A DNA stretch of 64,000 nucleotides, from positions 124,001 through 188,000 of the forward strand of contig CAVPDA010000018.1 in the NCBI GenBank assembly GCA_963702495.1, in the 5' to 3' direction. The translations under genes were made by a program, and so were the position numbers. Below the pieces are notes generated by a model. That model worked only from the letters and a program-made list of their open reading frames with translations, was not told where the DNA came from and ran no database searches. Position 1 is the stretch's first letter. Every line of letters starts with the position of its first letter. Origin of the DNA: CAVPDA01 sp963702495. Lineage in GTDB: Bacteria; Pseudomonadota; Gammaproteobacteria; Burkholderiales; Rhodocyclaceae. This document shows, piece after piece, positions 44,393 to 53,207 of this stretch.

Positions 44393-46942
44393 CTACCTGC
44401 GGGAGCGGAAGAAGAGAACCTTGCCAATTTCCGTGCTTACGATGTAGCAGAGGACGATGAGGAACAGCAGGAGGAGCAGTTGTGCTGGTAGAGGCACCAA
44501 TGCGAATGCCGACGCAAGGGGCCCGATATAGGGCAGTACCACCGCGACCGCCGCGACCGCCATTGTTGCCCACAGCAGCAGTCCGGCCGGTGTACTGCGC
44601 AATACGGGCCTTTCGGTGCGGAGCACGAGCAGGACAGCGAGTTCGGTCAGCAGTGACACGACGAACCATGCGGTCTGAAAGGTGGCCTCGTCAGCATCGA
44701 AGAACTTCAGCAGGACGAGGAAGGTCAGCAGGTCGAACAAACTGCTGATGAGCCCGAACACGATCATGAAGCGCCGCACTTCGTTGATGTTCCAGCGCTG
44801 TACATGGGTGATGTGGTCGCGATCGACGCGGTCCGTGGAAATCGCCATGGACGGCAGATCGGACAGGAAATTGTTCAGCAGGATCTGCTTGGCGGCGAGC
44901 GGCAGGAAGGGCAACAGGGGCGTGGCGAGCGCCATGCTCACCATGTTCCCGAAATTCGCGCTCGTCGTGATGGAGATGTATTTGAGCGTGTTGGCGAAGG
45001 TGCGGCGGCCATCTTCGACGCCGGCGCGAAGCACGTCGAGATCCCTGCGCAGCAGTACGACGTCCGCGCTGTCGCGTGCCACATCGACCGCGCCTTCGAC
45101 CGAGATGCCGACGTCGGCGGCATGAAGTGCGGCCGCGTCGTTGATACCGTCGCCCAGGTAGCCGACAGCATGGCCGGTACGTTGCAGGGCACGAACGATG
45201 CGCTCCTTCTGTTGCGGATCGACTTCGACGAAGAGGTCGGTACGTTCGGCCAGATGCCAGAGCGATTCATCACTGAGTCGCGCGATCTGCTCGCCGGTGA
45301 GCAGGGCGGAAGGATCGAGACCGATCCCGGCGGCGAGATGGGCGGTGACGAAGCGGTTGTCCCCGCTAATGACTTTGGTGCGGCATCCTAGCTTGGCAAG
45401 GTCGCGGATGGCGCGTCCCGCATCAGCCTTCGGCGGGTCGGAGAACAGCAGAAAGCCGACAAGACACATCGACATCTCGTCAACGTGTGTGTAGCTGGCC
45501 TGGGCCTGTACCTGCCGGGTTGCCACGGCCAGAACGCGGTAGCCCTCTTCGCCGCATTGGCGGAAATAGGCGTCCGTTCGGGCGCGCTGTGCGTCGCCAA
45601 ACGGCTGTTCGCTGCCGTCGATGAGTACGCTGGTGCACACGTCGAGCATATGCGTGTACGCCCCCTTCGTGACAATGCGGTGCCGGTCGGGTTCATCACC
45701 GCGCTGGGCAAGGACGATCGTCAGCCGTTTGCGGATGAAGTCATAGGGGATCTCGTCGATCTTCGTGCAATCTTCGACGGTCAAACCGTCGCGTTTGCCG
45801 TTGGCGACGATCGCGGCATCGAGCGGATTCGGGATCCCGGTTTCGAACGCGGCATTGACCCACCCGAGGCGGCGCACGGATGCCGAGTCGGCCCCGACCG
45901 GGTCGACCGCAGCTACCAAGTTGATTACGCCTTCGGTCAGAGTGCCGGTCTTGTCGGTGCACAGTACGTCCATGCTACCGAGGTTCTCAATGGCTTCGAG
46001 GCGGCGCACGATCACGCCGCGGCGTGCCAGTGCGCGTGCGCCGTGCGACAGCGTGACACTCACAATTGCAGGAAGCAGTTCGGGCGAGATGCCGACCGCG
46101 AGCGCGACGGCGTAAAGCAGGGATTCGATCGCCGGCCGCCCGAGTGCGTGATTGACCATCAGCACGAAGACGACCATGACGATCATGATGCGCACGAGCA
46201 GGTAGCCAAACTGTCGTACGCCCCGGGCAAATTCCGTTTCCGGCTGCCGCGCCTTGAGCCGCCCTGCGATTCCACCGAATTCGGTCTCGCGTCCGGTTTT
46301 CACCACCAGCACGGTGGCTGTGCCGCTGCGCACCGAGGTGCCCAGGAACGCCGAATTCAGGCGGCCCGCAAGCGGCGCGTCCGTCGCGACGACGCCTGCC
46401 CGCTTCTCCACCGGGAAGGATTCGCCGGTCAGGCTCGCTTCGGTGACGAGGAAGTCGACCGCATCGAGGATCACCCCGTCGGCCGGGACCATGCTGCCGG
46501 CAGCCAGGCGGATAACGTCGCCAGGCACGACATCGCTCGCTGGAATCGTGGCGACGCGTCCGTCGCGCAGCGCTTCCACGGTCAGCGCCAGGCGGCGACG
46601 CAGCGCCGTGATCGCGACCGAGGCGCGAAACTCCTGGACGAAGCCGAGCACGGCGCTGCCCAGAATGATCGTCAGGATGATCGCCGCATCCACCCAGTCG
46701 CGCACCCACAGCGAGATGCCGGCACCGAAGACCAGGATCAGCACCAGCGGGCTCTCGAACTGGCGCATCAGCAGGGCGGGCCAGGTCGGTTGGCGCTGGT
46801 CCTCGACTGCGTTCGGCCCATGGCGCAGCAGCCGTGCGGCCGCATCCTGCGTGCTCAGGCCCTCCGGGCGCGAGCCCAACTCGGCCAGCAGGTCCTCGAC
46901 CCTGTGGCTCCAGTAGGCCTTGCCGGATTCCACGCCCTGCAT
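44393..46942 (-). CDS. mgtA: Magnesium-translocating P-type ATPase MgtA
   Basis: An 849-residue P3B-type ATPase for Mg2+ import. Seen: the N-terminal cytosolic region with LSTQDAAARLLRHGPNAV, the TEASLTGESFPVEK loop, the phosphorylation site DKTGTLTEG, GDGINDAAALHAADVGI, and about ten transmembrane helices. Length is near the 890-900 residues of enterobacterial MgtA/MgtB. Located in the accessory region, 38 bp upstream of a small membrane protein gene on the same strand. No Mg2+-sensing leader was identified. Confidence 0.94.
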   Translation of the reverse strand: MQGVESGKAYWSHRVEDLLAELGSRPEGLSTQDAAARLLRHGPNAVEDQRQPTWPALLMRQFESPLVLILVFGAGISLWVRDWVDAAIILTIILGSAVLGFVQEFRASVAITALRRRLALTVEALRDGRVATIPASDVVPGDVIRLAAGSMVPADGVILDAVDFLVTEASLTGESFPVEKRAGVVATDAPLAGRLNSAFLGTSVRSGTATVLVVKTGRETEFGGIAGRLKARQPETEFARGVRQFGYLLVRIMIVMVVFVLMVNHALGRPAIESLLYAVALAVGISPELLPAIVSVTLSHGARALARRGVIVRRLEAIENLGSMDVLCTDKTGTLTEGVINLVAAVDPVGADSASVRRLGWVNAAFETGIPNPLDAAIVANGKRDGLTVEDCTKIDEIPYDFIRKRLTIVLAQRGDEPDRHRIVTKGAYTHMLDVCTSVLIDGSEQPFGDAQRARTDAYFRQCGEEGYRVLAVATRQVQAQASYTHVDEMSMCLVGFLLFSDPPKADAGRAIRDLAKLGCRTKVISGDNRFVTAHLAAGIGLDPSALLTGEQIARLSDESLWHLAERTDLFVEVDPQQKERIVRALQRTGHAVGYLGDGINDAAALHAADVGISVEGAVDVARDSADVVLLRRDLDVLRAGVEDGRRTFANTLKYISITTSANFGNMVSMALATPLLPFLPLAAKQILLNNFLSDLPSMAISTDRVDRDHITHVQRWNINEVRRFMIVFGLISSLFDLLTFLVLLKFFDADEATFQTAWFVVSLLTELAVLLVLRTERPVLRSTPAGLLLWATMAVAAVAVVLPYIGPLASAFALVPLPAQLLLLLFLIVLCYIVSTEIGKVLFFRSRR

Positions 46943-46980
46943 TCGGCCACTCCTCTACGAGGTGGAAGGGGACGACGCGC

Positions 46981-47424
46981 TCAGAGCAGCTTGCACACCA
47001 CGTAACCGATCACGATCCCGACGATCAGCGCGATCGTCAGGCCGCGGTAGGTCAGCACGTCCTTCGTATAGCCGCGCCGGATCGCGATCAGCGACACGAG
47101 GTAGCCGATGGCGTTGAGCAGCCAGACGAAGCCCACGGAGAGGACCTTGGCGATCAATGGGCCGATCACCGGTACCAGGGCGATGACGCCGACGAGCCAG
47201 GCGAAGGCATTCGACAGCAGGCCGACGATGAACACGCCGCCGGCGATCAACAAGGCATCGACGTGATAATGCAATCCCAGCCAGACGAAGACCCCGACCG
47301 CGATCCACAGTGGCAGCATGAACTTCCATTTGTTCCACCACGGCGCAGCGCGTCGCGCGGGCTCGCGTGGTCCACTGCCTGCTTCCTGTTCGGTCGGTGG
47401 CAGGGAGGGAGTACGGTCTTCCAT
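46981..47424 (-). CDS. Small membrane protein upstream of mgtA
   Basis: A 147-residue protein with a proline-rich N terminus and four to five hydrophobic segments (FMLPLWIAVGVFVWLGL, LLIAGGVFIVGLLSNAF, LVGVIALVPVIGPLIAKVL, GLTIALIVGIVIGYVV). I do not recognise the family. It lies just upstream of mgtA on the same strand and may share its transcript. ATG 47424 opens MEDRTPSLPP. Confidence 0.6.
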   Translation of the reverse strand: MEDRTPSLPPTEQEAGSGPREPARRAAPWWNKWKFMLPLWIAVGVFVWLGLHYHVDALLIAGGVFIVGLLSNAFAWLVGVIALVPVIGPLIAKVLSVGFVWLLNAIGYLVSLIAIRRGYTKDVLTYRGLTIALIVGIVIGYVVCKLL

Positions 47425-47695
47425 AGATCGTGTCGTTGGCTCCACAGGGATATGGCGGCGGTTTCGCCAAGCATTATCCCGGAGAACGCCGTTGTGGAAA
47501 GCGCAGGCGGATGCCTGCGTTGCGCCTCGGCACGTCCGATCATGGATCGAGACGACGTAACCACGCGCCCACCATGCGCACGGAGGACCGTCGCCCCGAC
47601 GCGCCTGGCGTCCCGGACCGCCGTTCCATTCGGCCGCTGTTGAGAGACCATTGCCCGACAGGCCGACCGGCCGAGATGGCTGCGGTCGTTCCGGA

Positions 47696-48382
47696 TCAGG
47701 CTTGCGAGGCTTGCCCGCTCGGCCCCCACCAGCGCGAAAGGCGCTCGCTGAGTATGCGTTCGGGGATTCCCTCATAGTGGGAAACGTCGTTGAACAGGCG
47801 CAGGCGGGGGCGAACCTCGCTCATGAAATCGAGTATGTTCAACGCCGCCGGGCTCTGGTCCAGGCGGTCTCGGTAGCCGCGCATGTCGAATCCCAGCAGG
47901 CTGCTGATCAGCAGGCGGTTGGTGCCCTTGTGGGACACCACGAGCACGGTGCGATGGCGATGCTGCTCGACGATGCGCCGCATCACCGGAAGGATGCGGT
48001 TCAGGACATTGACGCCAGACTCGCCGCCGATCGGCGCGATGGTAAACGGATCTTCCTCCCAAATGGCGTATTCGGTCTGGAAATCCCGTTCGACCTCCGA
48101 GCGGCTGCGACCCTCCCAGTGGCCGTAGTCGATCTCGCGCAGGGCCGACTCGGCTATGGGCTGCAACGCGTGGGCGCCGGCCAGGATGCTCGCGGTTTCC
48201 ATGGTCCGCTGCAAGGGGCTGGCATAGACCGCCTCGATGCGTTCCCCTCTGAGGCGCTGCGCCAGGCTGGCCACCTGCGCGCGGCCCTGCTCCGACAGCG
48301 GGACATCGGACGAGCCGGCGAATCGGTCTTCGGCGGTAAGCGATGTTGCGCCGTGGCGGACCAGAAATACTCTCGTTGGCAT
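47696..48382 (-). CDS. Histidine phosphatase family protein (phosphoglycerate mutase-like)
   Basis: A 228-residue branch-1 histidine phosphatase. Seen: VFLVRHGATSLTAEDRFAGS with the catalytic His in RHG, YASPLQRTMETASIL, the REIDYGHWEG loop, and LVVSHKGTNRLLISSLL with the second His. Substrate unknown: the fold covers phosphoglycerate mutase, fructose-2,6-bisphosphatase and cobalamin (CobC) phosphatases. The gap 47425-47695 to the small membrane gene holds no gene. Confidence 0.88.
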   Translation of the reverse strand: MPTRVFLVRHGATSLTAEDRFAGSSDVPLSEQGRAQVASLAQRLRGERIEAVYASPLQRTMETASILAGAHALQPIAESALREIDYGHWEGRSRSEVERDFQTEYAIWEEDPFTIAPIGGESGVNVLNRILPVMRRIVEQHRHRTVLVVSHKGTNRLLISSLLGFDMRGYRDRLDQSPAALNILDFMSEVRPRLRLFNDVSHYEGIPERILSERLSRWWGPSGQASQA

Positions 48383-48530
48383 GCCGTCTCCAGGCTCGAT
48401 TTCGGACGCGGATCAGTATAGCCGGTCGTCGATCGGCAGGGTTTGCGGCCGCGGACGGCTTCGCAGCCGCAAGACCGTTCTGACGTTTGCACCTGCAGGG
48501 GCCGGGTCTCCTCCGCCGCGCGGGCGTTCT

Positions 48531-49463
48531 TCACGCTACAGCGGGGAGCGCCGCCTCGGGCTGCGGGGCGGGGGACACTGCCGTCAACTGCTCGCGCAAC
48601 CAGATCTGCGCCGGGTCGGCATGGCTGCGCGCGTGCCAGCCCATGTGCACGGCGAATCCGGCAACCTCACAGGGCGGGCTCAGGACCGTCAGCGTGTCGC
48701 CCCAGCGCTGGGCGAGCCGAGCGGGCACGGTGCAAATCATCTCGCTTGCGGCGATCAGCGCCGGTACCACCAGAAAGCTCGTCACCGATACGGCCACGCG
48801 GCGGCGGCGCCCCAGCGCCGCCAGCGTTCCATCCGCCGCACCGAGAAAGCCGCCGCCTGTGGGCGAGACCAGCACGTGGTCGAGTGCGCAGAACGTGTCC
48901 AGATCGAGCGGCCGCGCCGCAGCGGGGTGATTGCGACCCAGGACGCAGAGAAAGCGTTCCGCATAGAGCAACCGGGTCTTGAGCGACTCGGGCATGGACT
49001 GCGGCGTAAGCAGCGCGAGATCCAGTTCGCCCGTGGCGAGCTGCTCTGCCGTTCTGCGACGGTCGGGCAGCAGCAGGGCGAGCCGGGTTTGGGGCGCCAC
49101 GCGCCGCAGTCGCGTCGCAAGCGGCGCGCACACCACCGTCTGGATCGCGTCGGTCGTGGCGATACGGAAGGTGTTGCTTGCGGTGGCCGGATCGAAGGGC
49201 TGGCGCGCGGCAACCAGGGCATTGATCTGCCCGAGCAGCTCGCGCAGCGGCACCTGAAGCTCGATCGCCCGGGCGGTCGGGGTCATGGCGCGCCCTGCCG
49301 GCAGCAGCAGCGGGTCGCCGAACAAGGTGCGCAGCTGCTTGAGCTGCGCGGAAAGCGCCGGCTGCGAGAGGGAAAGCCGTTGCGCGGCGCGGGTCACGTT
49401 GCACTCCGCCAGCAATACGTCCAGCGAGACGAGCAGGTTCAGGTCGATCCGACTGAGGTCCAT
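48531..49463 (-). CDS. LysR-family transcriptional regulator
   Basis: A 310-residue LysR regulator. N-terminal helix-turn-helix (NLLVSLDVLLAECNVTRAAQ, LSLSQPALSAQLKQL), effector-binding domain from about residue 90. ATG 49463 gives MDLSRIDLNL. Divergent from the SDR and quinone-reductase genes; the palindrome at 49498-49514 lies in the shared promoter region. The inducer is unknown, but regulating the neighbours is likely. Confidence 0.9.
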   Translation of the reverse strand: MDLSRIDLNLLVSLDVLLAECNVTRAAQRLSLSQPALSAQLKQLRTLFGDPLLLPAGRAMTPTARAIELQVPLRELLGQINALVAARQPFDPATASNTFRIATTDAIQTVVCAPLATRLRRVAPQTRLALLLPDRRRTAEQLATGELDLALLTPQSMPESLKTRLLYAERFLCVLGRNHPAAARPLDLDTFCALDHVLVSPTGGGFLGAADGTLAALGRRRRVAVSVTSFLVVPALIAASEMICTVPARLAQRWGDTLTVLSPPCEVAGFAVHMGWHARSHADPAQIWLREQLTAVSPAPQPEAALPAVA

Positions 49464-49497
49464 GACAATCCGTTTAGCCGATAGCTCATATAACAAT

Positions 49498-49514
49498 AAT
49501 CCATTTCATGGATT
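49498..49514. promoter_or_regulatory. Palindrome in the LysR/SDR divergent promoter
   Basis: AATCCAT, 3-base spacer, ATGGATT: a perfect inverted repeat in the 102-base gap between the LysR start (49463) and the SDR start (49566). LysR-type operators usually have a T-N11-A core; this dyad, ending AT...AT, is a plausible site. Confidence 0.55.
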
Positions 49515-49565
49515 TCGACGGTCCGGCTAGAGTTGAGGCACTGCAACCCCACCGGGAGAAAGTTC

Positions 49566-50288
49566 ATGTCCCTCGCCCAGCAACGCATCCTGATCGTCGG
49601 CGGCTCCAATGGCATGGGTCTGGCCGCGGCCCAACGCCTTGCCCGGGCTGGAGCGGACGTGCTGATTGCCGGTCGCTCCCAGGCAAGGCTTGACGCTGCG
49701 CTGGCTCGGATTGAAGGGCGTGCCGCGGGATATGTGGCCGATTTCACCGATGCTGCTTCGCTTGCCGCGCTGTTCGAGCGTGTGGGTCGCATCGACCACC
49801 TGGTGCTTGCCGCCTCTAGCAACGCGGCGTGGGGGGCATTTTCCGCGACGTCACCCGAAGCGCTGCGCCGGGCCCTGGAGAGCAAGCTGATCGGTTACTG
49901 GCAGACGCTGCAGGCTGTGCTGCCGCACATTCGTCGCGATGGCTCCGTCGTCATGCTCACCGGAGCGGCGTCACGCACCGCGCTGCCCGGCACGGCGGGG
50001 CTGGCCGCCGTGAACGGCGGCATCACCCAAATGGCCCAGACTCTGGCGAAGGAACTGGCGCCCCTGCGGGTCAATGTCGTCTCGCCGGGCCTCGTGGATA
50101 CGCCCGCGTACGACCGCCTTCCTGCCGAAGCCAAGGCTGCGATGTTCGATGGCGCGGCCAAGTCGCTGCCGGTCGGCCGCACCGGCACGCCGAGCGACAT
50201 CGCGCAGGCCATCGAATTCCTGATTGCCAACGGCTTCACCACGGGTGCGCTGCTCGATGTCGATGGCGGCGCCCGCATGGCGGCGTGA
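49566..50288 (+). CDS. SDR-family oxidoreductase
   Basis: A 240-residue short-chain dehydrogenase. Seen: ILIVGGSNGMGLAAAQRLA (cofactor loop), LVLAASSNAAWGAF, MLTGAASRTALPGTAGLAAV in place of a clear YxxxK, VNVVSPGLVDTPAY, and the terminal TTGALLDVDGGARM. The expected catalytic Tyr is not obvious in the usual position (the region reads GTAGLAAVNGG), so activity may differ from classic SDRs. ATG 49566 follows GGGAGAAAG. First of two genes divergent from the LysR gene. Confidence 0.88.
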   Translation: MSLAQQRILIVGGSNGMGLAAAQRLARAGADVLIAGRSQARLDAALARIEGRAAGYVADFTDAASLAALFERVGRIDHLVLAASSNAAWGAFSATSPEALRRALESKLIGYWQTLQAVLPHIRRDGSVVMLTGAASRTALPGTAGLAAVNGGITQMAQTLAKELAPLRVNVVSPGLVDTPAYDRLPAEAKAAMFDGAAKSLPVGRTGTPSDIAQAIEFLIANGFTTGALLDVDGGARMAA

Positions 50289-50349
50289 GCAATCCAGCGC
50301 CCCGCGGTCGGGAAGGCGTTGAGGACGCAACTGCCAGGGAGAACCGGAC

Positions 50350-51018
50350 ATGAACACCTTCATCGTTTTCGCCCACCCGGAGCCGAAGAGCTTCAACGGT
50401 GCCCTGTTTGAGACCGCTGCGCATGTGCTGGCCGCGGCCGGCCACACCGTGGTGACCGGTGACCTGTACCGCATGGGCTTCAACCCGGTCTCGGACCGCC
50501 ACAACTTCCTAACCGTCAAGGATCCGGAGTTCCTCAAGCTGCAGATCGAGGAGACCCATGCCAGCGAACACGACGGCTTCGCACCTGAAATCGAGGCTGA
50601 GATCCGCAAGATCGAGGCCTGCGACCTGATGATCCTGCAGTTCCCACTGTGGTGGTTCGGCCTGCCGGCGATCCTCAAGGGCTGGGTGGACCGCGTCCTG
50701 GCGATGGGGCGTACCTACGGCTACGGCAACATCTACGCAACCGGCAAGTTCCGGGGCAAGCGGGCGCTGCTCTCGCTCACCACCGGCGGTCCGGCCGAGG
50801 CCTACCGCAGGGGAGGCTTCAATGGCGACATCGATGCGATCCTGCGGCCCATCCAGCGCGGCATCCTGCAATTCGTCGGATTCGACGTGCTTGCGCCCCA
50901 GATCCACTTCGCTCCGGTGCGTGCCAGCGAGGCTCAGCGCGAAACGTGGCTGGCGAATTACGCCCAGCGCCTGAGTGCGATAGCTGGCGAGGCACCGATC
51001 GAGGTCGGCGACTACTGA
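50350..51018 (+). CDS. NAD(P)H dehydrogenase (quinone)-like flavoprotein
   Basis: A 222-residue NQO1/WrbA-like flavodoxin-fold protein. Seen: FIVFAHPEPKSFNGAL, DLMILQFPLWWFGLPAILKG, the WVDRVLAMGRTYGYGN loop, and ALLSLTTGGPAEAYRRGG. Such enzymes do two-electron reduction of quinones or azo/nitro compounds with NAD(P)H. Co-directional with the SDR, 62 bases downstream, so probably under the LysR regulator. Confidence 0.9.
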   Translation: MNTFIVFAHPEPKSFNGALFETAAHVLAAAGHTVVTGDLYRMGFNPVSDRHNFLTVKDPEFLKLQIEETHASEHDGFAPEIEAEIRKIEACDLMILQFPLWWFGLPAILKGWVDRVLAMGRTYGYGNIYATGKFRGKRALLSLTTGGPAEAYRRGGFNGDIDAILRPIQRGILQFVGFDVLAPQIHFAPVRASEAQRETWLANYAQRLSAIAGEAPIEVGDY

Positions 51019-51076
51019 GGCCGGCAGGCATGCGTCGGTAGGTTGCCGGCGTCGATTTCCCCGATCGCTGCCGGCG

Positions 51077-51274
51077 ACGCTATTCCCCGACGCGGTCCTC
51101 ACGCGCCTTGCCGATTGGACCGGCCGAGCGCCTCCGTGGGGCATGGCGTGGGACCAGGTGCAGACCCTGCGCCACGGCCTGGAGGCCGACGGCAGCAAGG
51201 CCGAACGCGAACTGGGGCTCGCATACACGCCGATCCGCCGCGCGGTTGAACAGGCCGTCGCTTCGTTGCGCTGA
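51077..51274 (+). pseudogene. C-terminal remnant of an NAD-dependent epimerase/dehydratase
   Basis: In the roughly 410-base gap after the quinone-reductase gene, one frame reads LTRLADWTGRAPP and, further on, ADGSKAERELGLAYTPIRRA, ending AVASLR at TGA 51272-51274. This is the C-terminal signature (DGSKAERELG...YTPI) of NAD-dependent epimerases such as HpnA-like proteins. No N-terminal dinucleotide-binding half is present, so it is a decayed tail. Confidence 0.5.
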
Positions 51275-51426
51275 GCCGGCGCAGTCCGGTGGGTACGCGC
51301 AATCCAGTTTCGAGTTCGATCGTTGTCGCGCCAGCGGGCTGTGCTGCACCGGGTATCGCCAGCCGCCACGCAAGAGGGCGGCACCAGCACATCTGCACCG
51401 TCCAGCGCCGCGAGCTGCGGCCTGGC

Positions 51427-53121
51427 TCAGGCGGGATGCCAGACCACGGCCCTTTGGGATCCCACCCAGCGCGCATAATGGCGTGCGAACCGTTCTTCCA
51501 ACCGATTGCGTTTGACCTTGAAGGTCGGAGTGATCAGATCGTTATCGATCGTCCAGGGCTCGGACATCACGACCAGGCAGCCCAGCCGCTCGTGCGGATC
51601 GAGTGTCTCATTGACCTGCTTCAAGTGCGCCTGCAGCGACTGTTCGAGATTCCTGCGCCCGGTCGGGGCCTCGGCCATCTTGGCCGCGTCCGCGGTTAGC
51701 ACCGCGAGCCCGAGCGGCTGCGCCAGGTTCGCGCCGGTCACGCAGCAGGCTTCCACCGCCGGGTGCATCGCCAGCTTGTCCTCGATCGGCGCCGGCGCCA
51801 CGTACTTGCCCTTGCTGGTCTTGAAGAGGTTCTTCAGCCGACCGGTGATCGTCAGGTTACCTTCGGGATCGAGCGTACCCTTGTCGCCGGTGCGCAACCA
51901 CCCATCGTCGGTGAAGGCTTGCCTGGTGAGTTCGGGCTCCCGGTAGTAGCCGAGCATCACGGCACTGCTGTTCATCTGGATCTCGCCGGTGGCCGGATCG
52001 ATGCGGCTTTGCACGCCCGGGTACGGCAGCCCGACGGTGCCGGGGCGGGGGACGTCGGGCAAGGTGATGTGGCTCACCGCGCAGTTCTCGGTCATGCCAT
52101 AACCCTCGACGATATTCAGGCCAAGCCTGGCGTACCAGCGCAGCAGCTCGGGGGGCATTGGGGCGGCGCCGCCGCCGGCGTAGCCGCAGCGGTCCAGACC
52201 GAGTGCGCCGAGGATCTTCCTGCGCACGATGCCGCGCAGGATCGGGATGCCGAGCAGGCGCTCAAGCCTGTGCGCGGGGATCCTGGCCAATACGCCCTGC
52301 TGGAACTTGATCCACAGCCGCGGCACCGTGATGAACACGGTGGGCCGGGCGCGGCGCATGTCGGCGGCAAATGTTTCGAGGCTCTCGGCGAAGTACACGT
52401 GCATGCCGGTGGCGAGCAGGCCGTGCTCGACCAGCGTACGTTCGACGACGTGCGACAGCGGCAGATGGGACAGGATGCGGGTGCTGCCGTCGATGGGCAT
52501 GCGCCCGAGCCCCGCCTCGGCCGCCCAGGCGAAGGTGGCAAAGCTGTGCATCACGCCCTTGGGCGTGCCGGTGGTGCCCGAGGTGTAGACGATGGTGGAA
52601 AGTTCGGCGCCCGGCCGCGTGGGGTCGCCCGGCAAGGGCTCGGTTCTGGCGACGATCTCGTCCCAGTTGGGATAGCTCTGTAGGGCATCGTGCGGCGACA
52701 GTGGATGACTGATGCACGGCAGTTCGGCGGGGATGCCGGGCTTCATGCGCTCCCAGCCGTCGAGCTTGCCGACGAACAGCAGGCTGCTGCCGCTGTGCTC
52801 GAGGATCTGGCGTATCGTTCCTGCCGCGAGCGTGGGGTAGAGCGGTACCGACACAAATCCCGCGAGCCAGATTGCAAAATCGCTGATCAGCCAGTGCGCG
52901 GTGTTCTTTGACAGAATGGCGATGCGTGCTTCGGGCGGATATCCCAGGCTCGACAGATAGGCGGCCATGCGCCGTGCCTCGTCGATCACCTGCGCCCAGG
53001 TGAACTCGCGTACCTCGCCGCCTCCCACCGGCTGGGTGAGCACGACGCGCTCCGGGTCGATCTTCTCCCAGTAATACAGGCGCTGCAGGGCCAGCGCGTC
53101 GTCGGCAACGGCGAAGGTCAT
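51427..53121 (-). CDS. Long-chain fatty acid-CoA ligase-like AMP-binding protein
   Basis: A 564-residue adenylate-forming enzyme. Seen: the P-loop STIVYTSGTTGTPKGVMHS, FITVPRLWIKFQQ, the adenylate motif GYGMTENCAVSH, DGWLRTGDKGTLDPEGNL, and FKTSKGKYVAPAPIEDKLA. These fit FadD-like long-chain ligases. Substrate length unknown. Downstream of the hydrolase and the large acyl-CoA dehydrogenase on the same strand, forming a probable fatty-acid or side-chain catabolic unit. Confidence 0.92.
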   Translation of the reverse strand: MTFAVADDALALQRLYYWEKIDPERVVLTQPVGGGEVREFTWAQVIDEARRMAAYLSSLGYPPEARIAILSKNTAHWLISDFAIWLAGFVSVPLYPTLAAGTIRQILEHSGSSLLFVGKLDGWERMKPGIPAELPCISHPLSPHDALQSYPNWDEIVARTEPLPGDPTRPGAELSTIVYTSGTTGTPKGVMHSFATFAWAAEAGLGRMPIDGSTRILSHLPLSHVVERTLVEHGLLATGMHVYFAESLETFAADMRRARPTVFITVPRLWIKFQQGVLARIPAHRLERLLGIPILRGIVRRKILGALGLDRCGYAGGGAAPMPPELLRWYARLGLNIVEGYGMTENCAVSHITLPDVPRPGTVGLPYPGVQSRIDPATGEIQMNSSAVMLGYYREPELTRQAFTDDGWLRTGDKGTLDPEGNLTITGRLKNLFKTSKGKYVAPAPIEDKLAMHPAVEACCVTGANLAQPLGLAVLTADAAKMAEAPTGRRNLEQSLQAHLKQVNETLDPHERLGCLVVMSEPWTIDNDLITPTFKVKRNRLEERFARHYARWVGSQRAVVWHPA

Positions 53122-53207
53122 TGGATCGCTACCGGTGGGATGTCGGTTTTGGCGAACGCCGGTCTCAATGTGCGCTCATGAACATGGAGGCGTTCCCGAA
53201 TGGGGAT

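Noticed and set aside
45485..47005. 506-codon plus-strand open frame over mgtA
   Set aside because: Antisense to a well-supported P-type ATPase gene; no recognisable domain.
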